Shown: positions 27,247-36,516 of the stretch, in pieces
How the letters are laid out: each line of letters begins with the position of its first letter
How positions within the stretch are numbered: the first letter of the stretch is position 1
Assembly (NCBI GenBank): GCA_964599235.1
Contig: CAZRDX010000007.1
Span: forward strand, 277,175-341,174
Origin: DRPN01 sp964599235
GTDB lineage: Bacteria > Bacteroidota > Bacteroidia > Bacteroidales > VadinHA17
Direction: 5' to 3'
Length of the DNA stretch: 64,000 nucleotides
Position numbers and translations under genes: made by a program
The notes under the pieces: model-generated
What the model was told of the DNA's origin: nothing
Seen by the model: only the letters and a program-made list of their open reading frames with translations
The model's database searches: none

Positions 27247-28842
27247 TCAGAAGGGGAAATCATCCGTCTCTTCAAGGGGGTTGGTCAGTTTTTCGGATTC
27301 CGGTTTTCTGGCCACGCCGTGGACGGGTTTTCCGTTGACATAGATGGCCTTGAAAGGCTCGGTGGGGCATGCGTGTTCACAGGCGCCACAGCCGATGCAC
27401 AGGTCGTCGGTGGTCTCGGGGATCACCAGATCATCCTTGTAGGGGACCATGTGCACCGCTTTGGTGGGGCAGTGTTCGGCGCAGGCCCCGCAGTTGGTCT
27501 CGTCGGTATAGACCACGCAGCTCTCCTTGACAAAGAGGGCCGTCCCCATCTGGACGGTCTTCTTGCTCTCCACCTCCAGAGGGAGGATGGCCCCTGTGGG
27601 ACACACCTCGGTGCAACGTACACAGTCGTAGTTACAGTATCCCGCATGATAGTCCATGGTAGGCTGCATGAGTCCCCCCAGGCCGTACTGCAGGAAAGCG
27701 GGCTGCAGCACATCCGAAGGACAGGCATCAATACACAGGGAACAGGCCGTACAATGCTCGGTGAAATGTTCGATGCTGATCGAGCCGGGAGGAGTGACGG
27801 GATATTCCTTTTTTTCGGGGATGGTGGTGGGCTTGGCGTTGTGAGGATATTCCCTGGCGCGGACGATGCCTCCCATGCCGGCCAGAAAAGCCAGGGTCCC
27901 TGCCAGGAAAGCTCTCTTGGAGAGATCGGGCCCCTCTGTTGCCGGCTTCACCTGTTCAAAAGAGGGCTTCTTCACGCCCGCAGGACGTCTCATCGAGTAG
28001 GTGATCGCCCCGAAGCCACAGGAATCCAAACAATTGAAGCACGCCACACAGCGTGTCGCATCAATGCTCATATGCTCCAGATCGATGCAGGAGGATTTGC
28101 AGCTGAACTCACATCTCCTGCACATCGTACAGGCATTCTCCCTGATGGAAAAACGGAAAAGGGAAAAACGGGAGATCAGCCCCAAGAAAGCCCCCACAGG
28201 ACAGACGGTATTGCAGTAGAGACGACCGTGACGTGCCGACATCCAGAGGGTAAGCACCAGCACCAGCGAAGGGATGGCATAAACCGCCGTCTTCACCGCC
28301 GGGATGGTCACAGGATAAAGGACGTAGATATCCTGTTTCTCCAACACGGAGGCCAGCAGGTTGTTCATCCCAACCACCAGGGGTTTGAGGAAGTAGGTCA
28401 TGATCCTGCCGTAGTTGCTGTAAGGGTCGAGCAAGAGAAGCAGCCATGTGGAGCCGGCCACCAGCGCCACGACGGTGACAGCCAGGATGCCGTACCACCA
28501 CACCCTGTGCGGGGAAGCATAATGATAACGACGGCCCTTCCTTGAGCGGAAACGTCTCGAGATCCAGGCCACCACATCCTGCATGATACCCAAAGGACAG
28601 ATGGTCGAACAATATACCCTCCCGAAAAGGAGCGTGAGCACCAGCACCACCACAAAACCAAAGACCGACAGGCTCAGAAGATACGAAAACTTCAGAAGGG
28701 AAGGGACAAACTGCAGGACCAGGATCGTCGAGAACCATTCCTGAGGGATGATCCTCCGGAAATCCAGGAACAACAAGGAGGTAACGAACAGGAAGAGCAG
28801 GGAGATCCCCACCCTCACAGCCTTCAACGGATGGATCTTCAT
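27247..28842 (-). CDS. Membrane-bound polyferredoxin, NapH/NosR-like
   Basis: 531 residues. Three to five N-terminal membrane segments carry two CxxxCP motifs (RVYCSTICPLGIMQD and RLYCNTVCPVGAFLG) as in NapH/NosR. Then cysteine clusters CTMCRRCEFSCKSSC, CVACFNCLDSC, a twin-Arg-free linker with a second hydrophobic segment (KRAFLAGTLAFLAGMGG), and four more: CTACSLCIDACP, CNYDCVRCTEVCP, CGACAEHCP, CIGCGACEHACP. That is enough for about six 4Fe-4S clusters. It presumably passes electrons across the inner membrane. It follows the DUF362 gene by 9 bases on the same strand. The electron donor and acceptor are unknown. Confidence 0.9.
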   Translation of the reverse strand: MKIHPLKAVRVGISLLFLFVTSLLFLDFRRIIPQEWFSTILVLQFVPSLLKFSYLLSLSVFGFVVVLVLTLLFGRVYCSTICPLGIMQDVVAWISRRFRSRKGRRYHYASPHRVWWYGILAVTVVALVAGSTWLLLLLDPYSNYGRIMTYFLKPLVVGMNNLLASVLEKQDIYVLYPVTIPAVKTAVYAIPSLVLVLTLWMSARHGRLYCNTVCPVGAFLGLISRFSLFRFSIRENACTMCRRCEFSCKSSCIDLEHMSIDATRCVACFNCLDSCGFGAITYSMRRPAGVKKPSFEQVKPATEGPDLSKRAFLAGTLAFLAGMGGIVRAREYPHNAKPTTIPEKKEYPVTPPGSISIEHFTEHCTACSLCIDACPSDVLQPAFLQYGLGGLMQPTMDYHAGYCNYDCVRCTEVCPTGAILPLEVESKKTVQMGTALFVKESCVVYTDETNCGACAEHCPTKAVHMVPYKDDLVIPETTDDLCIGCGACEHACPTEPFKAIYVNGKPVHGVARKPESEKLTNPLEETDDFPF

Positions 28843-28851
28843 GATCTCCTG

Positions 28852-29772
28852 TCAGATCTTGATACGACGGATGTTGAGCCTGGTGAGGTCCATGGTACCT
28901 GCTCCCATCTCATCGGCCAGGCGGATGTAACGGATCGTGGCAGGATCGACGCCGAACAGCTTCGCGGCAGCCGCATCGGCAGCCACCATGTCGGTGGTGA
29001 CGATCTGGGCTTTCATGTTCACCACATCGTTGGCCGATACGCCGCGCGGACCGTGTTTCATCATCACGTTGTAGGCATCCACCACCACCAAGTCGGGACG
29101 GCGCCGGAAGGTAGCAAAATCAGCGATGCACTGGTTCAGGTCGTTGCGGTGCCAGTAACGACGGTCCCACACCACCCCCATCAGGTTCTTCATGGCGATG
29201 GTGAGCTTGGAAGAGGAATGGTGTTTCAGCACGGGAACATCGATGATCACATCGGCATCGAGGTAGAGTTCATGCACCTTGGCACTTTTGAGCTTTTTCC
29301 CGGTGGGGATCTCCACCTCCTGGTAATAACCTTCGGTATTGCCGGGCACCACCTTTCCTCCCGCCTCTTTCACATATTTCTCGATGCCGCTGGTGCGATA
29401 GCATTTGGTCCAGGCATCACAGGTATTGTCAAAGACGAGCACTTCCCTGGCACCGGCCCGGAAGCAATGTTCCACGATCCTTTTCACCAGGAGGGGGTTG
29501 GTGTTGGCGGCTCTCTCGGGCGGAACATCCCAGCCAATGTTGGGTTTGATCACCACTTTCTGACCTTTCTTCACAAAACGTCCCATGCCTCCCATGGCAG
29601 CCATGGCCCTGTCGAACATCACGTCCGGCTCACCTCCGCGAACAGCGGCCATGTCCACCGTATCAGCAGGTAGGGGAGAACCCATCAAAGGCCTTAATCC
29701 CCCCATTCCTGCCAGGGCCCCCACACCCAGGCCCGCTCCGGCACTCTTCAGGAAAAAGTCCCTTCTTTTCAT
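28852..29772 (-). CDS. DUF362-domain protein with Tat-like signal
   Basis: 306 residues. The N-terminus MKRRDFFLKSAGAGLGVGALAG has an RRDFF twin-arginine-like motif and a hydrophobic stretch, so export by Tat is likely. DUF362 landmarks are KPNIGWD, VFDNTCDAW, DVIIDVPVLKHHSSS and TIAMKNLMGVVWDR. DUF362 proteins often accompany ferredoxin-like proteins, and here the polyferredoxin gene follows by 9 bases, forming a two-gene unit. The family has no settled biochemical role. Own iron-sulfur cysteines are not apparent. Confidence 0.9.
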   Translation of the reverse strand: MKRRDFFLKSAGAGLGVGALAGMGGLRPLMGSPLPADTVDMAAVRGGEPDVMFDRAMAAMGGMGRFVKKGQKVVIKPNIGWDVPPERAANTNPLLVKRIVEHCFRAGAREVLVFDNTCDAWTKCYRTSGIEKYVKEAGGKVVPGNTEGYYQEVEIPTGKKLKSAKVHELYLDADVIIDVPVLKHHSSSKLTIAMKNLMGVVWDRRYWHRNDLNQCIADFATFRRRPDLVVVDAYNVMMKHGPRGVSANDVVNMKAQIVTTDMVAADAAAAKLFGVDPATIRYIRLADEMGAGTMDLTRLNIRRIKI

Positions 29773-29804
29773 AAGCCTTCCCTTGTATATGGTTCAGTTT
29801 GCAA

Positions 29805-29836
29805 TAAAGATAATTTTTTGTACAAACACACACAAA
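29805..29836 (-). promoter_or_regulatory. Putative promoter for the DUF362/polyferredoxin operon
   Basis: On the minus strand, TTTG (29836-29833), a 20-base spacer, then TATCTTTA (29812-29805), near the Bacteroidota consensus. It lies back to back with the larC promoter. Confidence 0.45.
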
Positions 29837-29850
29837 AAACATTATTTTTA
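29817..29850 (+). promoter_or_regulatory. Putative promoter for larC-larE-larB
   Basis: TTTG at 29817-29820, 22-base spacer, TATTTTTA at 29843-29850, then the ATG at 29871. Interleaved with the oppositely directed DUF362 promoter in a 98-base gap. Confidence 0.5.
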
Positions 29851-29870
29851 GCTGGGGAAATGATCAGGAA

Positions 29871-31067
29871 ATGAGTGAAGGTGTGAAGAAGATCCTTTAT
29901 TACCAATGCTTCTCAGGCATCAGTGGTGACATGAACCTGGCTGCCCTGATCGATGTGGGGGTTCCTGCCGAAAAGATCCTGGAAGGGCTGGAACGCCTGG
30001 AGCTGTCCAATGTCAAAGTTCATATTGAGGAAGCTGCCTCTCATGCCATTCATGGCACGCGTGTGAGGGTGGAGGTCACTCATCCCACGCATGCTGTCCG
30101 CAGGCTGAGGGAAGTCCATGAGATCATCGACGAGGCCGGTCTGCCACAGGCTGTCACGGAGATGGCGAAAAAGATCTTCGGCATCCTGGCCGAGGCGGAG
30201 GCGAAGGTACATCGCAGCACGCCGGAGAGGGTCCATTTCCATGAGGTGGGGGGCGAGGATGCCCTGATCGACATTGTGGGGGCGGCCCTGGCCTGGCATC
30301 ATCTGGGGGTGGATGAGGTATGGGCTTCTACGGTAGAGGCGGGAGGCGGGACCGTAAAAAGTGCTCACGGCATCCTTCCCGTGCCTGCGCCGGCGACGGC
30401 CGAGATCATGCGGGGGCGGCCCATACAGGTGGGCGGAGCCCCTTTCGAGACGCTCACCCCCACCGGCGCAGCCATCCTTGCCGCCACGGTACAGCAGTGG
30501 ACCGACACCCCGGAGATGACCCTCACCGCCACGGGATACGGCATCGGACACCGCGAATGCAGGAAAATACCCAACCTGCTGCGTGTCTTCCTCGGAGAGG
30601 TGAAAACACCTCTCCCCTCCGACGGAGCAGCTGAAGAACTGGTCTGCACCATCGACGACATGGACCCGCAATGGTATGAATGGCTCATGGAGAAGCTGTT
30701 CGAGAAAGGGGCCCAGGACGTCACCTTCACACCGGTCATCATGAAAAAAGGGAGACCGGCCACCCAGGTCACCATACTCTCCTCCCCGGAACGGGCCGCC
30801 GATCTAGGCAGGCTTCTGCTCACCGAGACCACCACCATCGGCTATCGCACCAGAAGGGTGGGGAAGATCGCCCTGCAACGGGGAACACGCCGGGTGGAGA
30901 CCCCTCTGGGGCCGGTGCGCATCAAGGAATCGTTCCTGGACGGGAAAAGGATCACGCGCAAGGTGGAATATGAGGACTGCCGGACTATTGCCGCCGAGCA
31001 AGGGCTGCCGCTGCGGCAGGTATGTGAGGAGATCAATAAATACCTGGAGCGTCATGACCCGGCCTGA
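29871..31067 (+). CDS. larC: Nickel-pincer cofactor biosynthesis protein LarC
   Basis: 398 residues in one uninterrupted frame. Starts with ILYYQCFSGISGDMNLAALID, followed by ERVHFHEVGGEDALIDIVG, LPVPAPATAEIM, FETLTPTGAAILA and CTIDDMDPQWYEWL, the known LarC pattern. LarC is the CTP-dependent cyclometallase that inserts nickel into the pincer nucleotide. In Lactiplantibacillus larC is read as two parts by frameshift; here it is a single ORF. It overlaps larE by 14 bases. The larA racemase gene usually served by this pathway is not in the window. Confidence 0.95.
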   Translation: MSEGVKKILYYQCFSGISGDMNLAALIDVGVPAEKILEGLERLELSNVKVHIEEAASHAIHGTRVRVEVTHPTHAVRRLREVHEIIDEAGLPQAVTEMAKKIFGILAEAEAKVHRSTPERVHFHEVGGEDALIDIVGAALAWHHLGVDEVWASTVEAGGGTVKSAHGILPVPAPATAEIMRGRPIQVGGAPFETLTPTGAAILAATVQQWTDTPEMTLTATGYGIGHRECRKIPNLLRVFLGEVKTPLPSDGAAEELVCTIDDMDPQWYEWLMEKLFEKGAQDVTFTPVIMKKGRPATQVTILSSPERAADLGRLLLTETTTIGYRTRRVGKIALQRGTRRVETPLGPVRIKESFLDGKRITRKVEYEDCRTIAAEQGLPLRQVCEEINKYLERHDPA

Positions 31068-31881
31068 CAGACATCCCGCCTTCCGGCGTCTCAGTGCCTT
31101 CCTCATGGATCACTCCCCTCCCCTGATCGCTTTTTCGGGCGGTGCCGACAGTGCTTTTCTGGTCTGGGCAGCCCACCGGCTGCTGGGAAGCAGGATGCTG
31201 GCAGTCACGCTCCGTACACCCTATATGAGACGGCAAGAGATCGACGAAGCGGAAGCTTTCTGTCGCCGTTACGGCATTCCGCACTCCGTCATGTCGTTGC
31301 CGATGCCATCCTCGCTGCAGAACAATCCCCGCAACCGATGTTACCTGTGCAAACAGTTTCTTTTTTCCGAGCTGTTACGCAGGGCCCGGGACGAAAGGTT
31401 CTGTTGTGTGATGGAGGGCAGTCATGTGGGTGATCTTCAGGAGCATCGTCCCGGGCAGCAGGCCATCCGGGAGCTGGGTGTTGTGAGCCCGCTGGCATCC
31501 GTTGGTCTGGATAAAGATCTGATCCGCGAGCTCTCCCGCGCTGCCGGCCTTCCCACCTGGGACAAACCCTCCAACACCTGTCTGCTGACCCGTTTTCCTT
31601 ATGCCCATCCCATTGACAATACCCTGCTTGAAAGAGTGGAAAAGGCTGAGACCTTTCTGCAGAACAAGGGTTTCCGGCATCTCAGGGTCCGCACCCACGC
31701 TCTCCTGGCGCGTATCGAGGTCCCGCCCGACAGGATCGGAGATCTGGTTAAAGAGCCCATGGTCAGCGAGATCACCAGGAAGCTGAAAGCGCTGGGTTAC
31801 CAGTTCGTCACAGTGGATCTGGAAGGCTTCCGCAGTGGCAGTTACGACCGAACAGAAAAAAAAGAAGAACATGGACAGTAG
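31054..31881 (+). CDS. larE: Nickel-pincer cofactor sulfur transferase LarE
   Basis: 275 residues from the ATG at 31054 (MTRPDRHPAF); earlier in-frame starts lie within larC. An N-type ATP pyrophosphatase with PP-loop FSGGADSAFLVW (about 27-38), NRCYLCKQFLF and SNTCLLTRFPY. Cysteines at 96, 99 and 176 resemble the three-cysteine LarE type that holds a 4Fe-4S cluster, instead of the single sacrificial cysteine of L. plantarum LarE; that reading comes from family knowledge and should be checked by alignment. LarE adds sulfur to the nicotinate-derived dinucleotide. It overlaps larC by 14 and larB by 11 bases. Confidence 0.93.
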   Translation: MTRPDRHPAFRRLSAFLMDHSPPLIAFSGGADSAFLVWAAHRLLGSRMLAVTLRTPYMRRQEIDEAEAFCRRYGIPHSVMSLPMPSSLQNNPRNRCYLCKQFLFSELLRRARDERFCCVMEGSHVGDLQEHRPGQQAIRELGVVSPLASVGLDKDLIRELSRAAGLPTWDKPSNTCLLTRFPYAHPIDNTLLERVEKAETFLQNKGFRHLRVRTHALLARIEVPPDRIGDLVKEPMVSEITRKLKALGYQFVTVDLEGFRSGSYDRTEKKEEHGQ

Positions 31882-32647
31882 ATCACTGGAAAGACTCCTT
31901 CGGGAGGTGCAGAAAGGAGACAGGAGCGTCGAAGAGGCGATGGAGGAGCTGACCTCCTTCGGGTTTCGTGAGCTGGGCTATGCCAAACTTGACTATCACA
32001 GGGAAGTACGAAGGAAATACCCCGAGATCGTCTATGCGGAGGGGAAGACGGTGGAGCATCTGCAGGGCATTGTACGGGCTTTGCTGGAAAAAGAGGGCAG
32101 CAACATCATGATCAGTCGTGCGGACCAGGAGAAATACGAAGCCGTGGCAGCTATAGCTCCCGAGGCGGTCTATTATGCCGAGGCGAGGATCATCAGCATA
32201 CGCCGAAAGGAGGTACAGAAGCCGTCCACCCCCATCGCCGTGATCACCGCCGGCACCTCCGATATTCCCGTGGCCGAGGAGGCAGCGGTGACAGCCGAGC
32301 TCCTGGGCAACCATGTCAAGCGTTATTACGATGTAGGGGTAGCGGGCATTCACCGTCTGACGGCCCATTTGTCGGAGATACGCCGTGCCTCGGTAGCCGT
32401 CGTGATCGCCGGCATGGAGGGCGCTCTGGCCAGCATCGTCGCCGGCCTGGTGGATATCCCCGTCGTGGCCGTACCTACGAGCGTAGGTTACGGAGCCAAC
32501 TTCCGGGGTCTTTCCGCCCTCCTGGCCATGCTCAACAGCTGCGCCGGAGGCATCGCCGTGGTGAACATCGACAACGGCTTCGGAGCAGCCTACTTCGCCA
32601 GTATGATCAACCGCCGGAACATGGGGACAGCACCTTCGGACAGATGA
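31871..32647 (+). CDS. larB: Nickel-pincer cofactor biosynthesis protein LarB
   Basis: 258 residues from the ATG at 31871 (MDSRSLERLL), overlapping the larE stop by 11 bases; the in-frame start at 31835 lies inside larE. N-terminal region ELGYAKLDYHREVRRKYPEIVY, then a PurE-like domain (VITAGTSDIPVAEEAAVTA, VAVVIAGMEGALASIVAGL, VPTSVGYGANFRGL, CAGGIAVVNIDNGFGAAY). LarB carboxylates nicotinic acid adenine dinucleotide and hydrolyses the phosphoanhydride, the first committed step. Together larC, larE and larB cover the whole cofactor pathway. Confidence 0.95.
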   Translation: MDSRSLERLLREVQKGDRSVEEAMEELTSFGFRELGYAKLDYHREVRRKYPEIVYAEGKTVEHLQGIVRALLEKEGSNIMISRADQEKYEAVAAIAPEAVYYAEARIISIRRKEVQKPSTPIAVITAGTSDIPVAEEAAVTAELLGNHVKRYYDVGVAGIHRLTAHLSEIRRASVAVVIAGMEGALASIVAGLVDIPVVAVPTSVGYGANFRGLSALLAMLNSCAGGIAVVNIDNGFGAAYFASMINRRNMGTAPSDR

Positions 32648-32654
32648 GACGACC

Positions 32655-33329
32655 ATGAGCACCCTTCCTTCGTTTTCCGGGAAAAAGATCCTTCTCTCCA
32701 CAGCCTACCTGCCACCTCTGCGTTACATGAGCAAGTTGCTCCTCACCGGCGAGGTGTGGCTGGAAGGTGACGAGAACTACACCAAGCAGACCTTCCGCAA
32801 CCGCTGTCTCATCGCAGGCCCCAACGGGCCGCAGGCCCTCAGCATCCCCGTGGAAAAAGGGAGCTTCCACAAGGTACACATCCGGGATGTACGCATTGAC
32901 CGCAGCTCCCCATGGGAGAAGCTCCATCTGCGGGCCCTGAACGCAGCCTACCGCTCTTCCCCTTTTTACGAATATTACATCGATGATCTCATGGAAGTGC
33001 TGGAGAGACGACCTGTCTTTCTTTTTGATCTGAACCTGATGCTGCTGGAGAGGCTCCTGGAGCTGACCGGCATCTCCTGTACCCTACACGTTACCAGGAA
33101 GTTCACACCCCCCGATACGGAGGGGGTGCTGGACCTGCGGGAGAGGATCCTGCCCAAGCGTCAGGAAGAGGATCCGTTCTTCCGCCATCCGGTCTATCAC
33201 CAGGTCTTTGAGGAGAAGTCGGGGTTCCTGCCCGGGATGAGCATCGTGGACCTGCTCTTCAATGAAGGGCCTGACACCGGAAAGATCCTGAAGGAGAGTA
33301 TCCTTTTCCCGTCTAAAAACGGAACGTGA
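32655..33329 (+). CDS. WbqC-like family protein
   Basis: 224 residues. STAYLPPLRYMSKLLLTGEVWLEGDENYTKQTFRNRC near the start and the internal SIPVEKGSFHK, FYEYYIDDLMEVLE and FDLNLMLLERLLELTGI segments match the WbqC-like family, which occurs beside surface-polysaccharide genes in some bacteria and as a stand-alone gene in most Bacteroidales. The function is not known. It follows larB by 7 bases on the same strand and may ride on that transcript; its 3' end overlaps the convergent porin gene by 17 bases. No signal peptide, so cytosolic. Confidence 0.8.
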   Translation: MSTLPSFSGKKILLSTAYLPPLRYMSKLLLTGEVWLEGDENYTKQTFRNRCLIAGPNGPQALSIPVEKGSFHKVHIRDVRIDRSSPWEKLHLRALNAAYRSSPFYEYYIDDLMEVLERRPVFLFDLNLMLLERLLELTGISCTLHVTRKFTPPDTEGVLDLRERILPKRQEEDPFFRHPVYHQVFEEKSGFLPGMSIVDLLFNEGPDTGKILKESILFPSKNGT

Positions 33330-34806
33330 AGGTCACACTCACCCGGTGACGGTCGGAGGAGGTGGCTGCATAGTCCCCCTGGTCATTGGGATAGAGGACA
33401 TAGTTCTCGTCGTGGGTCATGTAACGGTATCCCACATCCACCGAAAAGTCGTGCGTTCTGTAACCCAGTCCGGCGGAATAAGCCATGGAGCCGGCATCCT
33501 GGTTCAGCTCTCCTGAGTTGTAAGGGCTGCCGTAACAGGCCACGCCGGCACGCAGAGCATAGTTGGCCAGCATCACCTCCACGCCTCCTCTGATGTTGCC
33601 CGTACCACGGTAGGCGGTACGGATGGCTTCGTTCTCATAATTGAAATCATACCCTCCATCCATGCTGCGCAGTTTCATCCCTTTGTAGTCGATGTACTCA
33701 TAATCGAGACTGAAGAGGGCCAGGGTCTTGAACTGATAAGCGATGCTGCCGGTGAATCTCCAGGGAGTGGTAAGCCGGTAATCATAATAACCGTTCGGGG
33801 AACCATCCGTGTAGACCTTATTGTTATCCTGGTCAGGAGTATCAAAGCCTGCCTCCATCGAGGAAAAATAGGTGTCATGCAGCCGCAGCACACTGGGAAA
33901 ATGGACCGAAGCTCCCAAACGCAGGGCGGTGACAGGACGGAAAATGGTTCCAAAAGAACCGCTGAACGAACTCCCGTAAGTGCGGAGATGGTAACGATAT
34001 TTGAAGTAATCGAAATCGAAGATCTGCATCTTCCTGTCGGTCTCGGAATGATACAGAGAGCTTTCGTACTGCAGGTTACGTATGGTGAACGTTCCGCCAA
34101 TATAGAGTTTGTAACTGTAGTTGGCCGCAAAGGCAAAGATGTATTCGTTGGAGGAACCACTGGTATAAAGGGTCCTGAACTGTTCCTCTCCATAGACGGA
34201 GTTGGCAAGGTCGCCGTATTGCGAGAGGACGGTCTCATAATCCAGGGGATTCCCCCTCACCGTATCGATGAGCCAGGTATTGTAAGCCAGCAGCGAGCTG
34301 TAAGGATCCAGGTCCTCGGCCCGGTATCCGTCGGCACGGTTGGCGAAGTCATCCAGCATGGAGCTGTGGTCGTTCACGCCCCTGACATCGAGGGTGCGCC
34401 AGAAATCCGTTCTTTTGGTATAGGAAAAACCCAGGTTGAAGTTGACCCATCCTTCGCTGTCGCCGGTGCTGTAAGCCCACACGCCACCGGCATTGCCCAT
34501 GGAGAAATGGTTCTCCACATCGTCGTCGTAGGTATTCAGATAGACAGAAGAGGTTTTATCGTGCATGAAGGTGGGGGTGATCACGATGGCACTTCGTCGG
34601 AATACGGCCAGTCCGGCCGGGTTGATACTGAGGGAGTAGAGGTCCCCACCGAGGGCACCGAAGGCTCCGCCCATACTCATGGCCCGGGCGGTGGCCCCGG
34701 CATCGAAAAGCTGTGAATAACGCAGCGCATCCTCTTCATTCTGGGCGGCGAGCTTACCTCCCGTGAGGAGAAAAGAGAGGACGAGTAAAGAAATGTATCT
34801 TTTCAT
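33313..34806 (-). CDS. FadL/OmpP1-like outer membrane protein
   Basis: 497 residues from the ATG at 34806 (MKRYISLLVLSFLLTGGKLAAQ, signal peptide). The mature start NEEDALRYSQLFDAGATARAMSMGGAFGALGGDLYSLSINPAGLAVFRR is the well-conserved N-terminus of Bacteroidota members of the FadL/TodX (OmpP1) fold. Strand-rich sequence continues to a C-terminal VTFTFRF. FadL-type porins carry hydrophobic compounds; substrate unknown here. Monocistronic: convergent with the WbqC gene (17-base overlap) and preceded by 117 bases after the 34924 gene's stop. Confidence 0.9.
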   Translation of the reverse strand: MKRYISLLVLSFLLTGGKLAAQNEEDALRYSQLFDAGATARAMSMGGAFGALGGDLYSLSINPAGLAVFRRSAIVITPTFMHDKTSSVYLNTYDDDVENHFSMGNAGGVWAYSTGDSEGWVNFNLGFSYTKRTDFWRTLDVRGVNDHSSMLDDFANRADGYRAEDLDPYSSLLAYNTWLIDTVRGNPLDYETVLSQYGDLANSVYGEEQFRTLYTSGSSNEYIFAFAANYSYKLYIGGTFTIRNLQYESSLYHSETDRKMQIFDFDYFKYRYHLRTYGSSFSGSFGTIFRPVTALRLGASVHFPSVLRLHDTYFSSMEAGFDTPDQDNNKVYTDGSPNGYYDYRLTTPWRFTGSIAYQFKTLALFSLDYEYIDYKGMKLRSMDGGYDFNYENEAIRTAYRGTGNIRGGVEVMLANYALRAGVACYGSPYNSGELNQDAGSMAYSAGLGYRTHDFSVDVGYRYMTHDENYVLYPNDQGDYAATSSDRHRVSVTFTFRF

Positions 34807-34923
34807 GATCTTTGCATTTTTACACACAGAGAACATCGGCACTCACCGGCAGTGAGAGGAAGCCACAGGACAAAAGGTTCGGAAACACTGGTCAACAAAA
34901 AGGTGTTTCTTTCCGGGGGTTTG

Positions 34924-36339
34924 CTACCGCCTTCTTCCGCCCGAACGGGACGAGCTGCCTGAACTGCGGCTTGTCGAAGAGGAAGAGGTGGAATAGGACC
35001 TTCCCGACGAGGAAGAACCGTACGAGGAAGTGCTGCGGCGCGTCACACCGTATCCCGAAGACGAGCTTCTTCTCACGGGGTAGGAGTAACTTTTCCGGGA
35101 GGTGGCGGGCGAGCTGTAGGTCCGTGACCGTGTGGTGGTCATGCTGCGCGAAGTATTGTAGGAAGGACGCACAGCGGAACGTGTTCCCCTCGAAGTGGAG
35201 GAATAACGCGGCACATAGGAACGGCTCCCCGTGCTGCTGCTCACCCTTTTGGTGGTGGTCACCCCCCGGCTCTGCACGGCTGCACTGCGGGTGGCGGTGC
35301 TTGTGGTCGTGCCGAGACGCGTGGTGCGTATTGAGGAAGTCCCCGTTGCGGAACGCCGCGGTGCATAGACCCTCTTCGTTCCCGTACGTTCCTGAGAAGC
35401 CACGGAGGAGGGGGTGGTCCTGGTACGTGTACGGGTCGTAACACCGTTCTGGGCAGCCACATTACTTTCAGGGGGATGAACGTTCGTGGCCGTCCGGGAG
35501 GTGCCTGTGGCGGCGGTAGCGGTCCCGCGCGTTCCTCCCGCCACACGACGCGACACCACCGGTGCAGCAACCTCACCTGAGGAGGATGTGGCCGTGACCG
35601 CAGGAGAAACAGGAAGGGTGGAAGTATTTTCCGACGGCGTCACATAATCCGTCTTCTTCGAAGGATGGGAACTCCGGTTGGAAGCCACACTCATGCGGTT
35701 GGAAGCAGAGGTATGACGCGGACCATAGCTGCTGCCGCTGCCATAGTAAACATCCCCGTAATAAGGATAATAGGGCGTCCCCGTACAGCAGCAACATCCC
35801 CCGTATCCCGGATAGTAAGGAAGGCTGGGACCGTAATAGGGCGGATAGTAATAATAGGGAGAATAGGGATAATAAGGCGGCATGTACCCGTAGTAGCTGC
35901 CAAAGCCATAACCAAAACCGAAGCCGATCGAAAAGCTCAGCCCGCTGCCGTAATACCAGGGATCATAGAAAGGATCATAATAACCGAAAGACAACGAAGG
36001 ATGATAGAAATGAGAGATGCGGGCCGCATAGGAAAGGGTGGGATCACCGTAGTTGTTGATGACCACATTGCCCTCGCCGCTTACCAGATCGGCCCCGCTG
36101 GCCCGGAGAGTATCTTCGTTGTAGGTATTCTTTTTGTAATAATCATCGATCGACGAGAAGATCTCATCGTCCGAGGCGGTGGATGGCTGCGTCATCACCG
36201 AAGAGGAATGGGCCACCACCGTAGTGGAAGGTTCCAGACCCGGAGCATAGTATACATCATCCACCACATAACTGGTTGATGCGCACCCCCCCAGGATCAA
36301 AGCCCCTATCAAAGCCGGTAAGGTAAAGATCTTTTTCAT
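34924..36339 (-). CDS. Aromatic-rich, Ser/Arg-rich lipoprotein (paralogous pair, member 1)
   Basis: 471 residues from the ATG at 36339 (MKKIFTLPALIGALILGGCAS; lipobox LGGC). An acidic helical segment follows (DDEIFSSIDDYYKKNTYNEDTLR), then a Tyr/Pro/Gly-rich block at about 90-195 (DPFYDPWYYGSG, GYGFGSYYGYMPPYYPY, GGCCCCTGTPYYPYYG), then about 260 residues of Ser/Thr/Arg-rich low complexity ending SGGRRR. No known enzymatic domain is recognised. It shares an SYAARI..FYHPSLSFG segment with the upstream gene product. Similar proteins in Bacteroidales are sometimes annotated vitellogenin-like, without function. Surface-exposed lipoprotein or matrix role is only a guess. Confidence 0.8.
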   Translation of the reverse strand: MKKIFTLPALIGALILGGCASTSYVVDDVYYAPGLEPSTTVVAHSSSVMTQPSTASDDEIFSSIDDYYKKNTYNEDTLRASGADLVSGEGNVVINNYGDPTLSYAARISHFYHPSLSFGYYDPFYDPWYYGSGLSFSIGFGFGYGFGSYYGYMPPYYPYSPYYYYPPYYGPSLPYYPGYGGCCCCTGTPYYPYYGDVYYGSGSSYGPRHTSASNRMSVASNRSSHPSKKTDYVTPSENTSTLPVSPAVTATSSSGEVAAPVVSRRVAGGTRGTATAATGTSRTATNVHPPESNVAAQNGVTTRTRTRTTPSSVASQERTGTKRVYAPRRSATGTSSIRTTRLGTTTSTATRSAAVQSRGVTTTKRVSSSTGSRSYVPRYSSTSRGTRSAVRPSYNTSRSMTTTRSRTYSSPATSRKSYSYPVRRSSSSGYGVTRRSTSSYGSSSSGRSYSTSSSSTSRSSGSSSRSGGRRR

Positions 36340-36516
36340 CGTTCGTTCCTCCTGTTTGTTGTCCTCTGCTTGAAAATGAGCAAATTTCATACCAAAAATC
36401 TGTATACCATCCTGCAGCAGGGCAAGATCACCCGAAAGTTTTCCACAGATCCTCTTCTCCTTTTTCCAGATGTAAATGTAAAAAAAGTTTCATATTTCCT
36501 GTCCATGTAAAAAAAA

